A DNA stretch of 64,000 bases, taken from NCBI GenBank assembly GCA_938086785.1, contig CALKCM010000012.1, positions 1-64,000 of the forward strand. The letters are read 5' to 3'. This document shows, in pieces, positions 29,048 through 37,097 of this stretch; within the stretch, counting starts at the first letter, position 1; every line of letters starts with the position of its first letter. Source of the stretch: an uncultured Bacteroidia bacterium. Lineage in GTDB: Bacteria; Bacteroidota; Bacteroidia; NS11-12g; UBA955. A program made the position numbers and the translations under genes. Below the pieces are notes generated by a model, which was given only the letters and a program-made list of their open reading frames with translations, did no database searches and was not told where the DNA came from.

Positions 29048-30091
29048 TTAGTTTGAATAATACCGTTTTCTCAACCAAGAAGCCGCTCGAACTAAGAGGA
29101 TAAGGGCAGGTACCTCAATAAGTGGTCCTATAACCCCGGCAAAAGCCTCTCCAGAACTCAATCCAAAAACAGCAATAGCAACAGCAATAGCAAGTTCAAA
29201 ATTATTGCCCGATGCCGTAAATGAAATGGCCATGTTCTTTTCATAATTAGCCCCAAGCCTTTTACTTAAAATAAAGCTAATGAGGAACATGATGCCAAAA
29301 TAGAGTGTTAGTGGAATGGCAATTCGCAGAACATCCAAAGGTATACCTACGATCAGTTCTCCTTTTAAGGAAAACATAAAAACAATGGTAAACAGCAATG
29401 CGATAAGCGTTATCGGAGATATGGACGGAATAAACTGATTTTCGTACCACTCTTTTCCTCTCAGAGGCACTAAAATCAATCGACTTAATATACCTAATAG
29501 AAAAGGAATTCCTAAATAAATGGCTACACTTTTGGCAACCATAAGGACGCCCACTTCTACAATTGCGCCAGAGTATCCAAAATAAGGAGGAAGAACTGTA
29601 ATGAATATCCATGCGTAAAAGCTATAAGCGAATACTTGAAATATACTATTTAAAGCTACTAAGCCAGCTCCATATTCACTGCTTCCTTCAGCAAGATCGT
29701 TCCACACCAAAACCATCGCAATGCAACGAGCCAGGCCTATCAATATCAAGCCCACCATGTAATGCGGATAATCATGCAGAAATAAAAGAGCCAAAATGAA
29801 CATTAAGACTGGTCCGATAATCCAATTTAGAATCATGGATAAACCAAGTATTTTGGTGTTCTTAAACACTGTTGGCAGCAACGAATAATTGACTTTGGCC
29901 AGCGGGGGATACATCATAAGAATGAGGCCAAGCGCTAATGGAATATTGGTTCCAGATTGTTCCAAACTGACCAGAACCTTCGATGCCGATGGTAAAAAAT
30001 ACCCGAGCATCACACCTAAAATCATCGCGAGGAATATCCAAAGCGTGAGGTATTTATTTAAGAAGCTGAGTGATTTAGTAGCCCGTTTCAT
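29048..30091 (-). CDS. ACR3-type arsenite exporter
   Basis: 347 residues with about ten hydrophobic helices. The ACR3 signature [18 protein letters not shown] carries the essential Cys123, and the late [16 protein letters not shown] helix has the conserved Glu. It should pump As(III), perhaps Sb(III), out of the cell using the proton gradient. No arsR, arsC or arsM lies beside it, which is unusual for an induced ars operon. The upstream gene, 42 bases away, is a DoxX-like membrane protein. Confidence 0.9.
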   Translation of the reverse strand: MKRATKSLSFLNKYLTLWIFLAMILGVMLGYFLPSASKVLVSLEQSGTNIPLALGLILMMYPPLAKVNYSLLPTVFKNTKILGLSMILNWIIGPVLMFILALLFLHDYPHYMVGLILIGLARCIAMVLVWNDLAEGSSEYGAGLVALNSIFQVFAYSFYAWIFITVLPPYFGYSGAIVEVGVLMVAKSVAIYLGIPFLLGILSRLILVPLRGKEWYENQFIPSISPITLIALLFTIVFMFSLKGELIVGIPLDVLRIAIPLTLYFGIMFLISFILSKRLGANYEKNMAISFTASGNNFELAIAVAIAVFGLSSGEAFAGVIGPLIEVPALILLVRAASWLRKRYYSN

Positions 30092-30133
30092 TCACACAAA
30101 ACAAGTGCAGTTTAACCAATATGCAATCCACAA

Positions 30134-30571
30134 TTAATCCTCTTTTTTGGAATGGTGCACTCTTCGGTATAATACCAGTAGTACGCCAATAAATAAAATA
30201 TTCTTAAGTATATATTGGCCCAATAAAGTGGGTTGAAGAGGAGCTAAAACAAAGGATTTTTGGTCTAGAAGAAGCAGGGGAGTAAAAGTGAGTATAATAT
30301 GTATAATGGCCAAAATCAAGGCTGGTTTTTTCCAGCGATAGATGATTAATAAAGCGGCCACAAGTACTTCCCAAATGGCCAAGAGGATAATTGAAATTGA
30401 TGCTGGAATTAAATTAAAAGTCAACAGAGCAATTGTGTCCTGGGCTAATTGCTCCGCTGGACTTTTACCAGGGAAAAATTTTAATAAGCCAAACCATAAA
30501 TAAATCAGGCCTATGCAAATAGCTAAAACATGGTTTTCTGATATTTTATTTTCAAGTATTCGATTTCTCAT
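30134..30571 (-). CDS. DoxX-like small membrane protein
   Basis: 145 residues with four hydrophobic helices (about 14-32, 50-75, 82-100, 120-135) and a motif near the start, GLIYLWFGLLKFFPGKSPAEQLAQ, typical of DoxX/YkgB-related proteins. The function is unknown; DoxX relatives are tied to quinone or thiol oxidation. It probably forms a two-gene operon with the ACR3 exporter downstream. Confidence 0.7.
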   Translation of the reverse strand: MRNRILENKISENHVLAICIGLIYLWFGLLKFFPGKSPAEQLAQDTIALLTFNLIPASISIILLAIWEVLVAALLIIYRWKKPALILAIIHIILTFTPLLLLDQKSFVLAPLQPTLLGQYILKNILFIGVLLVLYRRVHHSKKED

Positions 30572-30763
30572 TGGAACGAGTTCATACGAAAATAAATTTT
30601 AGACTTGGTATATTCAATATAAATTAGCTCAATAAAAACAGTAGCCTCCCACTAATAATCTCTTTCCAATGAATATCTCCTTCCTATAAATACATCAAGA
30701 TGAGTTCTTACCTGTGCAATTATCGATGAAAATAATAATAACAAATTCTAGAAATCTACCACT

Positions 30764-30771
30764 TACCTTTG
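30764..30771 (+). promoter_or_regulatory. -7 element (TACCTTTG) of rhlE
   Basis: Exact match to TAnnTTTG, 51 bases before the rhlE ATG. No clear TTG at the -33 position was found, so the call rests on the -7 element alone. Confidence 0.4.
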
Positions 30772-30789
30772 CAACCTAAGCCAATCGCC

Positions 30790-30818
30790 TTTTAATAGTG
30801 CAGTTTGGCACATTAAAA
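30790..30818 (+). promoter_or_regulatory. Leader hairpin just upstream of the rhlE start
   Basis: An 11-bp stem with one bulged A: TTTTAAT-A-GTGC (30790-30801) pairs with GCACATTAAAA (30808-30818) across a 6-base loop. It ends 4 bases before the ATG, inside the predicted 45-base leader, so it could mask the initiation region. Confidence 0.45.
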
Positions 30819-30822
30819 ATTT

Positions 30823-32073
30823 ATGACATTTAACGATTTGGGTTTATCCGAGCCCCTACTAAGAGCAATTAGTAAAAAAGGATACACGCAGCCATCCCCT
30901 ATACAGGAGAAGGCCATCCCATTAGTACTTCAAGGAAAAGATGTATTAGCAAGCGCACAAACCGGAACTGGTAAAACAGCCGGCTTTACGCTTCCTATGT
31001 TGGATATTTTAACCGAAAGGGCCAAGCATGGCAGACCTGTGAGAGGTTTGGTTTTAACGCCTACCCGCGAATTAGCAGCTCAAGTACAGGAGAATGTTCG
31101 AGAGTACAGCACTTATGTAGATATTGATTCTGCAGTTATTTTTGGTGGTGTTTCTGCGAAACCGCAAATCAGCGCTTTACGAAGAGGAGTGGATATTTTA
31201 GTAGCGACTCCAGGAAGACTTTTAGACTTACATGGCCAAGGTTTTTTATCGCTGAAGAACATTGAGATATTGGTGCTAGATGAAGCAGATCGCATGCTAG
31301 ACATGGGTTTTTTAAGAGATATTAAACGTATTCTAGCTTTAATGCCCGATCGAAGACAGAATTTGCTGTTTTCGGCTACTTTTTCCAAGGAAATTAAACA
31401 GTTAGCAGGCAGTTTTTTACATAATCCTGTATTGGTTGAAGCAGAACCTGAGAATAGTACGGCTGAAAAGGTGGTTCAAAGAGCCCTTAGAGTAGATAAT
31501 ACTAGAAAAGCTGATCTTTTAATTAAGCTCATATCCGAGGGAAATTGGAGCCAAGTACTCGTGTTTACAAGAACCAAGCACGGGGCTAATCGATTAAGTC
31601 AAAAAATGGAAAAGAGAGGTATTTCTGCTTCCGCTATTCATGGAAATAAAAGCCAGGGTGCAAGAACAAAAGCTCTAGCTGGATTTAAAAAGGGAGCCAT
31701 ACGCATTTTAGTTGCTACAGATATTGCAGCTCGAGGCTTAGATATTCCTTTGCTTCCACATGTTATTAATTTTGAATTACCCAATGTCCCTGAGGATTAT
31801 GTGCATAGAATTGGAAGAACAGGAAGAGCTGGAGCCAGTGGAGAAGCTATTTCTCTTATTGGTGAAGACGAATTAGAATACATGAGAGGCATTGAAAAAC
31901 TATTGGGTGAAAAGCTTCGAATGAATCAGCAGCCTGGCTATGAAGCTACCTTAGAAGAGCGGCCACCAAAAAAACAAGGCGGTGGCGGCGGACGCAGCCG
32001 ATCCAATCATTCTAAGCCAAAAGGCAATGGAGGCAGTAGATCCAGTAAAAGTAGATATAGAGGTAACCGATAA
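30823..32073 (+). CDS. rhlE: DEAD-box ATP-dependent RNA helicase, RhlE type
   Basis: 416 residues. Motifs in order: Q motif (TPIQEKAIP region), [52 protein letters not shown], then the C-terminal domain with [24 protein letters not shown] and [10 protein letters not shown]. The tail (residues about 375-416) is a Gly/Arg/Ser-rich basic extension typical of cold-induced Bacteroidota helicases. It unwinds RNA, for example in ribosome assembly. It converges with a cold-shock-domain gene and shares its terminator. Confidence 0.92.
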   Translation: MTFNDLGLSEPLLRAISKKGYTQPSPIQEKAIPLVLQGKDVLASAQTGTGKTAGFTLPMLDILTERAKHGRPVRGLVLTPTRELAAQVQENVREYSTYVDIDSAVIFGGVSAKPQISALRRGVDILVATPGRLLDLHGQGFLSLKNIEILVLDEADRMLDMGFLRDIKRILALMPDRRQNLLFSATFSKEIKQLAGSFLHNPVLVEAEPENSTAEKVVQRALRVDNTRKADLLIKLISEGNWSQVLVFTRTKHGANRLSQKMEKRGISASAIHGNKSQGARTKALAGFKKGAIRILVATDIAARGLDIPLLPHVINFELPNVPEDYVHRIGRTGRAGASGEAISLIGEDELEYMRGIEKLLGEKLRMNQQPGYEATLEERPPKKQGGGGGRSRSNHSKPKGNGGSRSSKSRYRGNR

Positions 32074-32079
32074 GATCAT

Positions 32080-32114
32080 AAAAAAAGCGCAATGAACCCA
32101 TTGCGCTTTTTTTT
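32080..32114. terminator. Bidirectional terminator between rhlE and the cold-shock gene
   Basis: A 13-bp perfect stem (AAAAAAAGCGCAA with its reverse complement), extended by two further pairs around a 4-base loop. A and T runs on each side serve both convergent genes. Confidence 0.9.
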
Positions 32115-32128
32115 ATTTTAAGAATTAA

Positions 32129-32704
32129 TTAATCTTCTTTTTTGTCATCCTCTTTTGGAGGAGTTTCAACCTTTGATTCTGGAGTTTCTTCTTTGTTTTC
32201 AGAGTTTTCTTCTGTTGCTACTGGAGGTTCAGGTACTTTAACGGGTTCAGGTTTTTTCCATCTCTTTACGCGAACGGCGTTCATTCCTTTAGGTCCTTTC
32301 TCTAATTCAAATACCACACGATCCCCTTCATTCAAGTCATCGTCAATCATTCCGTTTATGTGAACGAAGAAACTTTCTGAAGTTCCTGCTTCCTTTATAA
32401 ATCCGTATCCTTTTTGATCATTGTAGTAATCAATTTTTCCTTCGCGTACTGCATTTAGATCTTCTTCAGGTCTTTTGGTTGCTCCCAGTTCAATGCTATC
32501 TACATCAACCTCAACTCGTGCATCTGGATCTGGAGGAGTCTCCAATATGTTTCCAAATTCATCTACATAGGCAAGCATGTTTTCTAGGCCGCCTCCTTTG
32601 GAATTGGCTTTTCTTTCAGCTTTCTTTTCCGCCTTGTCTTTGCGCTTGCGCAATCTTTTTTTCTCTTTTTCCTTTTTACCGAACGTCTCTTGTGATCTAC
32701 CCAT
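32129..32704 (-). CDS. Cold-shock-domain protein with basic N-terminus and acidic tail
   Basis: 191 residues. The first 35 are a Lys/Arg/Glu-rich helix. The cold-shock domain (about residues 88-150) carries RNP1 KGYGFI and RNP2 FFVHI, for single-stranded RNA or DNA binding. The last 40 residues are Pro/Glu/Lys-rich and probably disordered. This three-part layout is common in Bacteroidota. The neighbour RhlE suggests a cold-adaptation pair. The upstream 268 bases contain three dyad symmetries. Confidence 0.85.
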   Translation of the reverse strand: MGRSQETFGKKEKEKKRLRKRKDKAEKKAERKANSKGGGLENMLAYVDEFGNILETPPDPDARVEVDVDSIELGATKRPEEDLNAVREGKIDYYNDQKGYGFIKEAGTSESFFVHINGMIDDDLNEGDRVVFELEKGPKGMNAVRVKRWKKPEPVKVPEPPVATEENSENKEETPESKVETPPKEDDKKED

Positions 32705-32744
32705 TAATTTTATCTTTTTATTCCCTATAATTTACTTGAATTAC

Positions 32745-32758
32745 AGACCACTTGGTCT
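32745..32758 (-). promoter_or_regulatory. Leader hairpin of the cold-shock gene
   Basis: Perfect inverted repeat AGACCA-CT-TGGTCT, 41 bases upstream of the ATG and inside the predicted leader if transcription starts near 32777. Confidence 0.35.
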
Positions 32759-32782
32759 TTAATCTTCACAAATAATATAGTG

Positions 32783-32790
32783 CAAATGTA
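32783..32790 (-). promoter_or_regulatory. Candidate -7 element (TACATTTG) of the cold-shock gene
   Basis: Exact TAnnTTTG match on the minus strand, 78 bases from the ATG. No well-spaced TTG is seen upstream. Confidence 0.35.
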
Positions 32791-32806
32791 GCACTTTTCC
32801 AAGTTT

Positions 32807-32828
32807 CTATTGTAATTAATTACAATAG
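32807..32828. promoter_or_regulatory. Perfect 22-bp palindrome upstream of the cold-shock gene
   Basis: The half-site CTATTGTAATT is followed directly by its exact reverse complement. It sits about 30-50 bases upstream of the predicted transcription start, where an operator could cover the -33 region. Confidence 0.4.
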
Positions 32829-32886
32829 CTGTGGTTTTAATTATACACTTAATTATTCTCAGTATCTAATAATTGAGTTGTTTTTT

Positions 32887-32934
32887 AGGCCTCAGGCAGG
32901 GATTTGTTGTACAGGCAACAGGGGCCTTTTGTAA
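32887..32934 (+). terminator. Terminator-like nested hairpin with no gene in front of it
   Basis: The outer stem AGGCCTC/GGGGCCT (32887-32893, 32921-32927, one G-U pair) encloses an inner stem TGTTG/CAACA. T-rich sequence follows on the plus strand only. No rightward gene ends here, so it may end an untranslated RNA or be a structured leader element. Confidence 0.35.
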
Positions 32935-32972
32935 TTTTATTTTTTTATATTTATTGAAACTAAAAGGTTTAT

Positions 32973-33173
32973 CTATTCCTCTTCCAAGATGTTTTTTACG
33001 CGACCTACAATTCCATTGCTTAGTTTAACCTTTATGCCGTGAGGATGGTTTGGAGATTTTGTTAAAATCCGTTGAACTTCGCCTTCGGTTAGTTCTCCTG
33101 TTCTTTGGTGATGTTTTTGAACCACCTCAACCACATACCCCTCTTTTATGTTTTTTCGTTTTGTTCCGTCCAC
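32973..33173 (-). CDS. ywbE: YwbE-family protein
   Basis: 66 residues starting at GTG. The sequence MDGTKRKNIKEGYVVEVVQKHHQRTGELTEGEV, then NHPHGIKVKLSNGIVGRVKNI, is the full YwbE (DUF2196) pattern: a small KOW/SH3-like fold suggesting nucleic-acid binding. No function is established. It lies upstream of the cold-shock gene in the same direction but is separated from it by 268 bases. Confidence 0.88.
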   Translation of the reverse strand: MDGTKRKNIKEGYVVEVVQKHHQRTGELTEGEVQRILTKSPNHPHGIKVKLSNGIVGRVKNILEEE

Positions 33174-33264
33174 TGATTTATTCTTTCTTTTTTGTCTTTT
33201 TTAAATCTAAAATGAAAAAGTCTACTTGATTTTCTTTGACCTTAGCTATAGAGTTCGATTGGGA

Positions 33265-34323
33265 TTAAAATGATTCTCCAAAGGCTACGTAGAACCCTGA
33301 ATTATTATTAGAACCTATGGCATAATCAAACCTCAAGTTTGTTTGTTCTTTTTTGTCCATTCGTATGCGCAAGCCCAACCCAGCATTCCATTTTAATGAT
33401 GGAGCCATGCTATTAAAAGCACTTTTCTTTAAGGATGTGATTCCTCCAAAAAAGGCGAGCCCAAGAGATTTATATATCTTTGATCTACACTCTGTTTGTA
33501 GGGTTTGAAGCGAAAAATCTCGGTACTTACCAAGTCTAAATCCTCGCACAAATTGGTCTCCTCCAGCCATAGGTAAATCAAAAAACGCCGCATTTGTTGA
33601 GGCATGACTCATGAATAGGCGGTTGGACCAGGTAAGAGTTGGACTTAATTTTTTGTAATATCTCAAATCTATTTTTAGTCGGGTGTAGGTTTCATTTTTA
33701 TTTGCGCCAAGATTATAATCTACTCCTATATTCAAAAAGTGTCCTTTGCTTGGGGTGAGTATATTATCTCTTCGATCCCATAACTCTTCGATTCCAAAAC
33801 TTACTATACTACGTCCGTTTGTTAACTCCGGGTATTCGCTGCTTCCTTTCGTCTGATCCATATTTGAATAATCTATATACCGAAAGGTAGGTCCTAAAAA
33901 AAAGCCTTTTCCAAAGCTTTTTAAGGCATTGAATTGAACTAAGAATCGATTACTGGAATATTGTACTTCTGAGGTGTCGCTGATCATATCGCCAATGCCA
34001 AAATACAAGTCGGGGTATTTGGAGTAGTGAATCATTCCTTTGCTAAACCATTTTTCTTTGTTAAAAAAGAAGGTCCAATCTGTTTCAAAGATGATTTGTT
34101 TGTTGGCGGTGTATTTAAATTCTAAACTTGCATTACTCAAGCGCGTATTAGTATCCTTGTAGGCTTTTATGTTGAACAAGCTTACTACGCCATAGGCTGT
34201 TTTTGTTTCTGGCGAATACGAAATGGTTGGGAGGGGAAGTACTTTAAAAAAAGTACTTGTATCTTGTGCATAAGACGCAAATTTTAGGACAACGCAGAGC
34301 AGTAGTAAAGGTGTTTTTTTCAA
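33265..34323 (-). CDS. BamA/TamA-family outer-membrane beta-barrel protein
   Basis: 352 residues starting at TTG with a signal peptide (LLLLCVVLKFASYAQ). There are no POTRA repeats; the barrel begins almost at once. The Omp85 features are ELWDRRDNILTPSKGHFL, the loop-6 signature region GGDQFVRGFRLGKYRD, and the last strand ending in Phe (GFYVAFGESF). It is short for BamA, so more likely a lineage-specific transporter or assembly factor of the bacterial surface antigen family. Confidence 0.85.
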   Translation of the reverse strand: MKKTPLLLLCVVLKFASYAQDTSTFFKVLPLPTISYSPETKTAYGVVSLFNIKAYKDTNTRLSNASLEFKYTANKQIIFETDWTFFFNKEKWFSKGMIHYSKYPDLYFGIGDMISDTSEVQYSSNRFLVQFNALKSFGKGFFLGPTFRYIDYSNMDQTKGSSEYPELTNGRSIVSFGIEELWDRRDNILTPSKGHFLNIGVDYNLGANKNETYTRLKIDLRYYKKLSPTLTWSNRLFMSHASTNAAFFDLPMAGGDQFVRGFRLGKYRDFSLQTLQTECRSKIYKSLGLAFFGGITSLKKSAFNSMAPSLKWNAGLGLRIRMDKKEQTNLRFDYAIGSNNNSGFYVAFGESF

Positions 34324-34538
34324 TGAATCTTAAGGATATATTTCTTTGTTTCTATTAAGGAGTAGGCAAATATACCTCCATCTGCAGAAGCTTTATTCCT
34401 TTTTTGAAAACATGGAGGTCGAAATAGTTACTTTTTTGCAAAAATGATCTTCCTATTTCATGGCATTCGCGTTTCACTTTCCACTATTGTGAATATATAA
34501 GATAGTGCTGTTTCGTAAAGAGGTTTCATATTTGTAAT

Positions 34539-35237
34539 ATGAGTACACAAATAGAGATTAAAGAGGCGACCATTTTTCAGGGGAATATGCCCGTTTTACA
34601 TCGTGTAAATCTAGAGGTAAAGTCTGGAGAGTTTGTGTACCTAGTAGGAAGAACCGGAAGTGGTAAGAGCAGCTTGCTGAAAATGCTTTATGGAGATTTA
34701 ATACTAACAGAAGGTGAAGCAAGTATTGCAGGGTTTAACTTAAATGGGATGAAAAAGAAAGAAATTCCTTATTTGCGTCGCAAACTAGGCATTGTTTTCC
34801 AAGATTTTCAATTATTAACGGACCGTTCAGTATACAAGAATTTATGGTTTGCTATGCGAGCTACTGGATGGAAAGATAAAGCTGCCATGCGCCAAAATGC
34901 ATTTGATGTTTTGGATAAGGTAAATATTAAACATAAAGATTATAAAATACCGGGAGAGCTTAGCGGCGGAGAACAGCAGCGAGTAGTGGTTGCACGCGCA
35001 TTAATAAATAACCCCGATATTATTTTAGCCGATGAGCCTACTGGAAATTTAGATCCCGAGGTAACAGACGAAGTGATGGAGCTTTTACATTCTTTAAGCA
35101 AAGAGGGTAAAACAGTGGTAATGGCTACCCATGATTACAGGGTGATCGAAAAATTTAAAGGCCGAGTTATAACAGTAGCCGATGGAAAGGTATTCGAAAA
35201 ATCAGCGGCTGCTTCGGCAGAAACCACTCAAGCGTAA
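34539..35237 (+). CDS. ftsE: FtsE-type cell-division ABC ATPase
   Basis: 232 residues. Walker A GRTGSGKSSLLK, Q-loop FQDFQLL, signature LSGGEQQRVVVARAL, Walker B IILADEPTGNLDP and switch His in ATHDYRVIE are all present. Sequence and length fit FtsE, the partner of FtsX, which couples division to peptidoglycan hydrolysis. ftsX is not adjacent. A CATATTTG sequence just before the ATG resembles, but does not match, the -7 element. Confidence 0.85.
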   Translation: MSTQIEIKEATIFQGNMPVLHRVNLEVKSGEFVYLVGRTGSGKSSLLKMLYGDLILTEGEASIAGFNLNGMKKKEIPYLRRKLGIVFQDFQLLTDRSVYKNLWFAMRATGWKDKAAMRQNAFDVLDKVNIKHKDYKIPGELSGGEQQRVVVARALINNPDIILADEPTGNLDPEVTDEVMELLHSLSKEGKTVVMATHDYRVIEKFKGRVITVADGKVFEKSAAASAETTQA

Positions 35238-35251
35238 ATCCACGCTTTTTT
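35231..35251 (+). terminator. Short terminator overlapping the ftsE stop
   Basis: A 5-bp stem (AGCGT/ACGCT) with a 6-base loop is followed by a T run; its left arm overlaps the TAA. Confidence 0.5.
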
Positions 35252-35272
35252 ATATTTTTAATTTTTGGATTT

Positions 35273-35932
35273 TTAGAGATAGTCCAAGTTAAGGCCATAA
35301 CTCCTCATGGCATGCATAATGATTGCCGTGCGTTTTGCTTGAAATCCGCATCGCCGAGGGCAGGGCCATAAGCTCGCAATTTTGGCTGCTTGAATAATGC
35401 TCAATTTCTTTGCAGAACAGTGGAAATAGCGCTGAGCACCTGCTTCAATACCAAAGGTACCTATCCCGGTTTCTGCTACATTTAAATAAATCTCCATGAT
35501 TCTTTTCTTGCTCCAAAAAATTTCGATAAGAATGGTGTACCAGGTTTCGAGGCCCTTACGGAGATAGCCTCCTCCTTGCCACAAAAATACATTTTTGGCT
35601 GTTTGCTGGCTAATAGTGCTGCCTCCTCTGCGTTTATTTCCTCTGGCATTGCTTGTTGCTGCACTTTTGAGGGCTTTAAAGTCAAAGCCCCAATGATTAT
35701 TAAAAGTTTGATCTTCAGCACAAATAATGGCCAATTGCATGTTTTTCGATATGGATTCAATGTTTACCCAAGTTTGAGTCATGGGCTTACCCAAACTCGA
35801 CTCTTGATCCCACATGGTTAAAGTAGTGGGTGGATTGACCCACTTATATAAGAGAACTTGGCCTAGGCTCAGGAAAAAGAGCGCTATTAGCAGTTTTTTT
35901 AAAGCCTGTTTAATTTTTTTAGCCCTGCTCAC
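35273..35932 (-). CDS. mtgA: Monofunctional peptidoglycan glycosyltransferase
   Basis: 219 residues starting at GTG. One N-terminal membrane helix (about 13-31) is followed by a GT51 domain. The catalytic Glu73 lies in AEDQTFNNHWGFD, and RGGSTISQQTAKNVFLW and KKRIMEIYLNVAETG are the further GT51 motifs. It polymerises lipid II into glycan strands at the inner membrane and has no transpeptidase domain. It lies 10 bases downstream of the flavoprotein gene and is probably co-transcribed with it. Confidence 0.92.
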   Translation of the reverse strand: MSRAKKIKQALKKLLIALFFLSLGQVLLYKWVNPPTTLTMWDQESSLGKPMTQTWVNIESISKNMQLAIICAEDQTFNNHWGFDFKALKSAATSNARGNKRRGGSTISQQTAKNVFLWQGGGYLRKGLETWYTILIEIFWSKKRIMEIYLNVAETGIGTFGIEAGAQRYFHCSAKKLSIIQAAKIASLWPCPRRCGFQAKRTAIIMHAMRSYGLNLDYL

Positions 35933-35942
35933 TCCACACTAT

Positions 35943-36962
35943 TTAATCAAAACCGTTTACGCCCTGAACTGTAGTATACTTTAATACGAGGTTTTTATTC
36001 GGATATATTCGTTTAAATGCACTCTGAACCATGAGAGTAGCCTCGTGAAAGCCACAAAGAATTAATTTTAATTTACCAGGATAGGTGTTTATGTCACCAA
36101 TTGCATAAATACCCTCTTGGTTGGTAGAATAGTCTAATGTATCCACCACAATGGCATTTTTCTCAATATTCAAGCCCCATTCACCTATGGGTCCAAGTTT
36201 TGGAGATAGGCCAAATAAAGGAAGGAAATAATCGGTTTCAATCGTGAGTTGTTCCACTTCTGGTTTTTTTACGCTAATTCCCACCGCATTTAAAGTCTCG
36301 TCTCCATTTATTTCGGTTACTTCGGCATATTTAATGAGATTAATAATTCCTTTTTCAGCTAAATCAATGGTTTTTTGTACAGAATCAGGATGTCCTCTAA
36401 ACTCACCCCTTCGGTGAACCAGACTGACTTTCGATGCGACATCAGCTAAAAAAATGGCCCAATCTAAGGCGGAGTCTCCTCCACCAGAAATAACCACTGA
36501 TTTGTCTCTGTATTTTTCTGGATCTTTTATAATATAATCAATCCCTTTATTTTCAAAATCTTGTATGTTAGGAATGGGTGGTTTGCGTGGTTCAAAACAG
36601 CCCAGTCCACCAGCAATGGCAACATTTGGAGCTTCGTGAATTTGCCCATCATCTGTAATTATTTGCCAATGTCCATTCTCTAATTTTGTTACTTTCTTCG
36701 CTCTTGTACCCAGCGTAAAGCCTGGCTTAAAAGGAGCAATTTGTTCCATTAAATTGGATATCAAATCGCCGGCTAGGATAGATGGAAATCCGGGTATATC
36801 ATAAATTGGTTTCTTTGGATAAATTTCGGTCAATTGACCTCCAGGTTCAGCCAAAACGTCAATGATATGGCATTTTAATTTTAAAAGACCCGCTTCAAAA
36901 ACAGTAAATAAACCTACTGGTCCCGCACCTATAATGATAATATCTGTTTCGATTTTATTCAC
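35943..36962 (-). CDS. Thioredoxin-reductase-like ferredoxin-NADP(+) reductase
   Basis: 339 residues starting at GTG. The FAD motif is IIIIGAGPVGLFTVFEAG, the NAD(P)H motif is VVISGGGDSALDWA with HRRGEFRGH for the 2'-phosphate, and the second FAD motif is GIYAIGDINTYPGKLKLI. The CxxC of thioredoxin reductases is missing, which points to the type 2 ferredoxin/flavodoxin-NADP reductase family. A palindrome and a -7 element lie upstream. It follows the photolyase gene in the same direction after 135 bases. Confidence 0.88.
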   Translation of the reverse strand: MNKIETDIIIIGAGPVGLFTVFEAGLLKLKCHIIDVLAEPGGQLTEIYPKKPIYDIPGFPSILAGDLISNLMEQIAPFKPGFTLGTRAKKVTKLENGHWQIITDDGQIHEAPNVAIAGGLGCFEPRKPPIPNIQDFENKGIDYIIKDPEKYRDKSVVISGGGDSALDWAIFLADVASKVSLVHRRGEFRGHPDSVQKTIDLAEKGIINLIKYAEVTEINGDETLNAVGISVKKPEVEQLTIETDYFLPLFGLSPKLGPIGEWGLNIEKNAIVVDTLDYSTNQEGIYAIGDINTYPGKLKLILCGFHEATLMVQSAFKRIYPNKNLVLKYTTVQGVNGFD

Positions 36963-36966
36963 TTTA

Positions 36967-36974
36967 CAAAGGTA
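36967..36974 (-). promoter_or_regulatory. -7 element (TACCTTTG) next to the flavoprotein start
   Basis: Exact TAnnTTTG match on the minus strand, ending 4 bases before the GTG. A TTTG lies 26 bases further upstream, inside the palindrome at 36997-37010. Confidence 0.4.
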
Positions 36975-36996
36975 GTTATCCTACTTTTTAATAGCC

Positions 36997-37010
36997 ATGA
37001 CAAATGTCAT
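36997..37010. promoter_or_regulatory. Palindrome ATGACA-AA-TGTCAT, possible operator
   Basis: Perfect 6-bp arms with a 2-base spacer overlap the -33 region of the flavoprotein promoter. No regulator can be assigned. Confidence 0.35.
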
Positions 37011-37097
37011 ATACTTTTACATAATCTTTGCAACAAACGATTCATTTGGGTGACTCGATATTTTTTTTAACATACATTTTACCCTTAGGTATTTATG

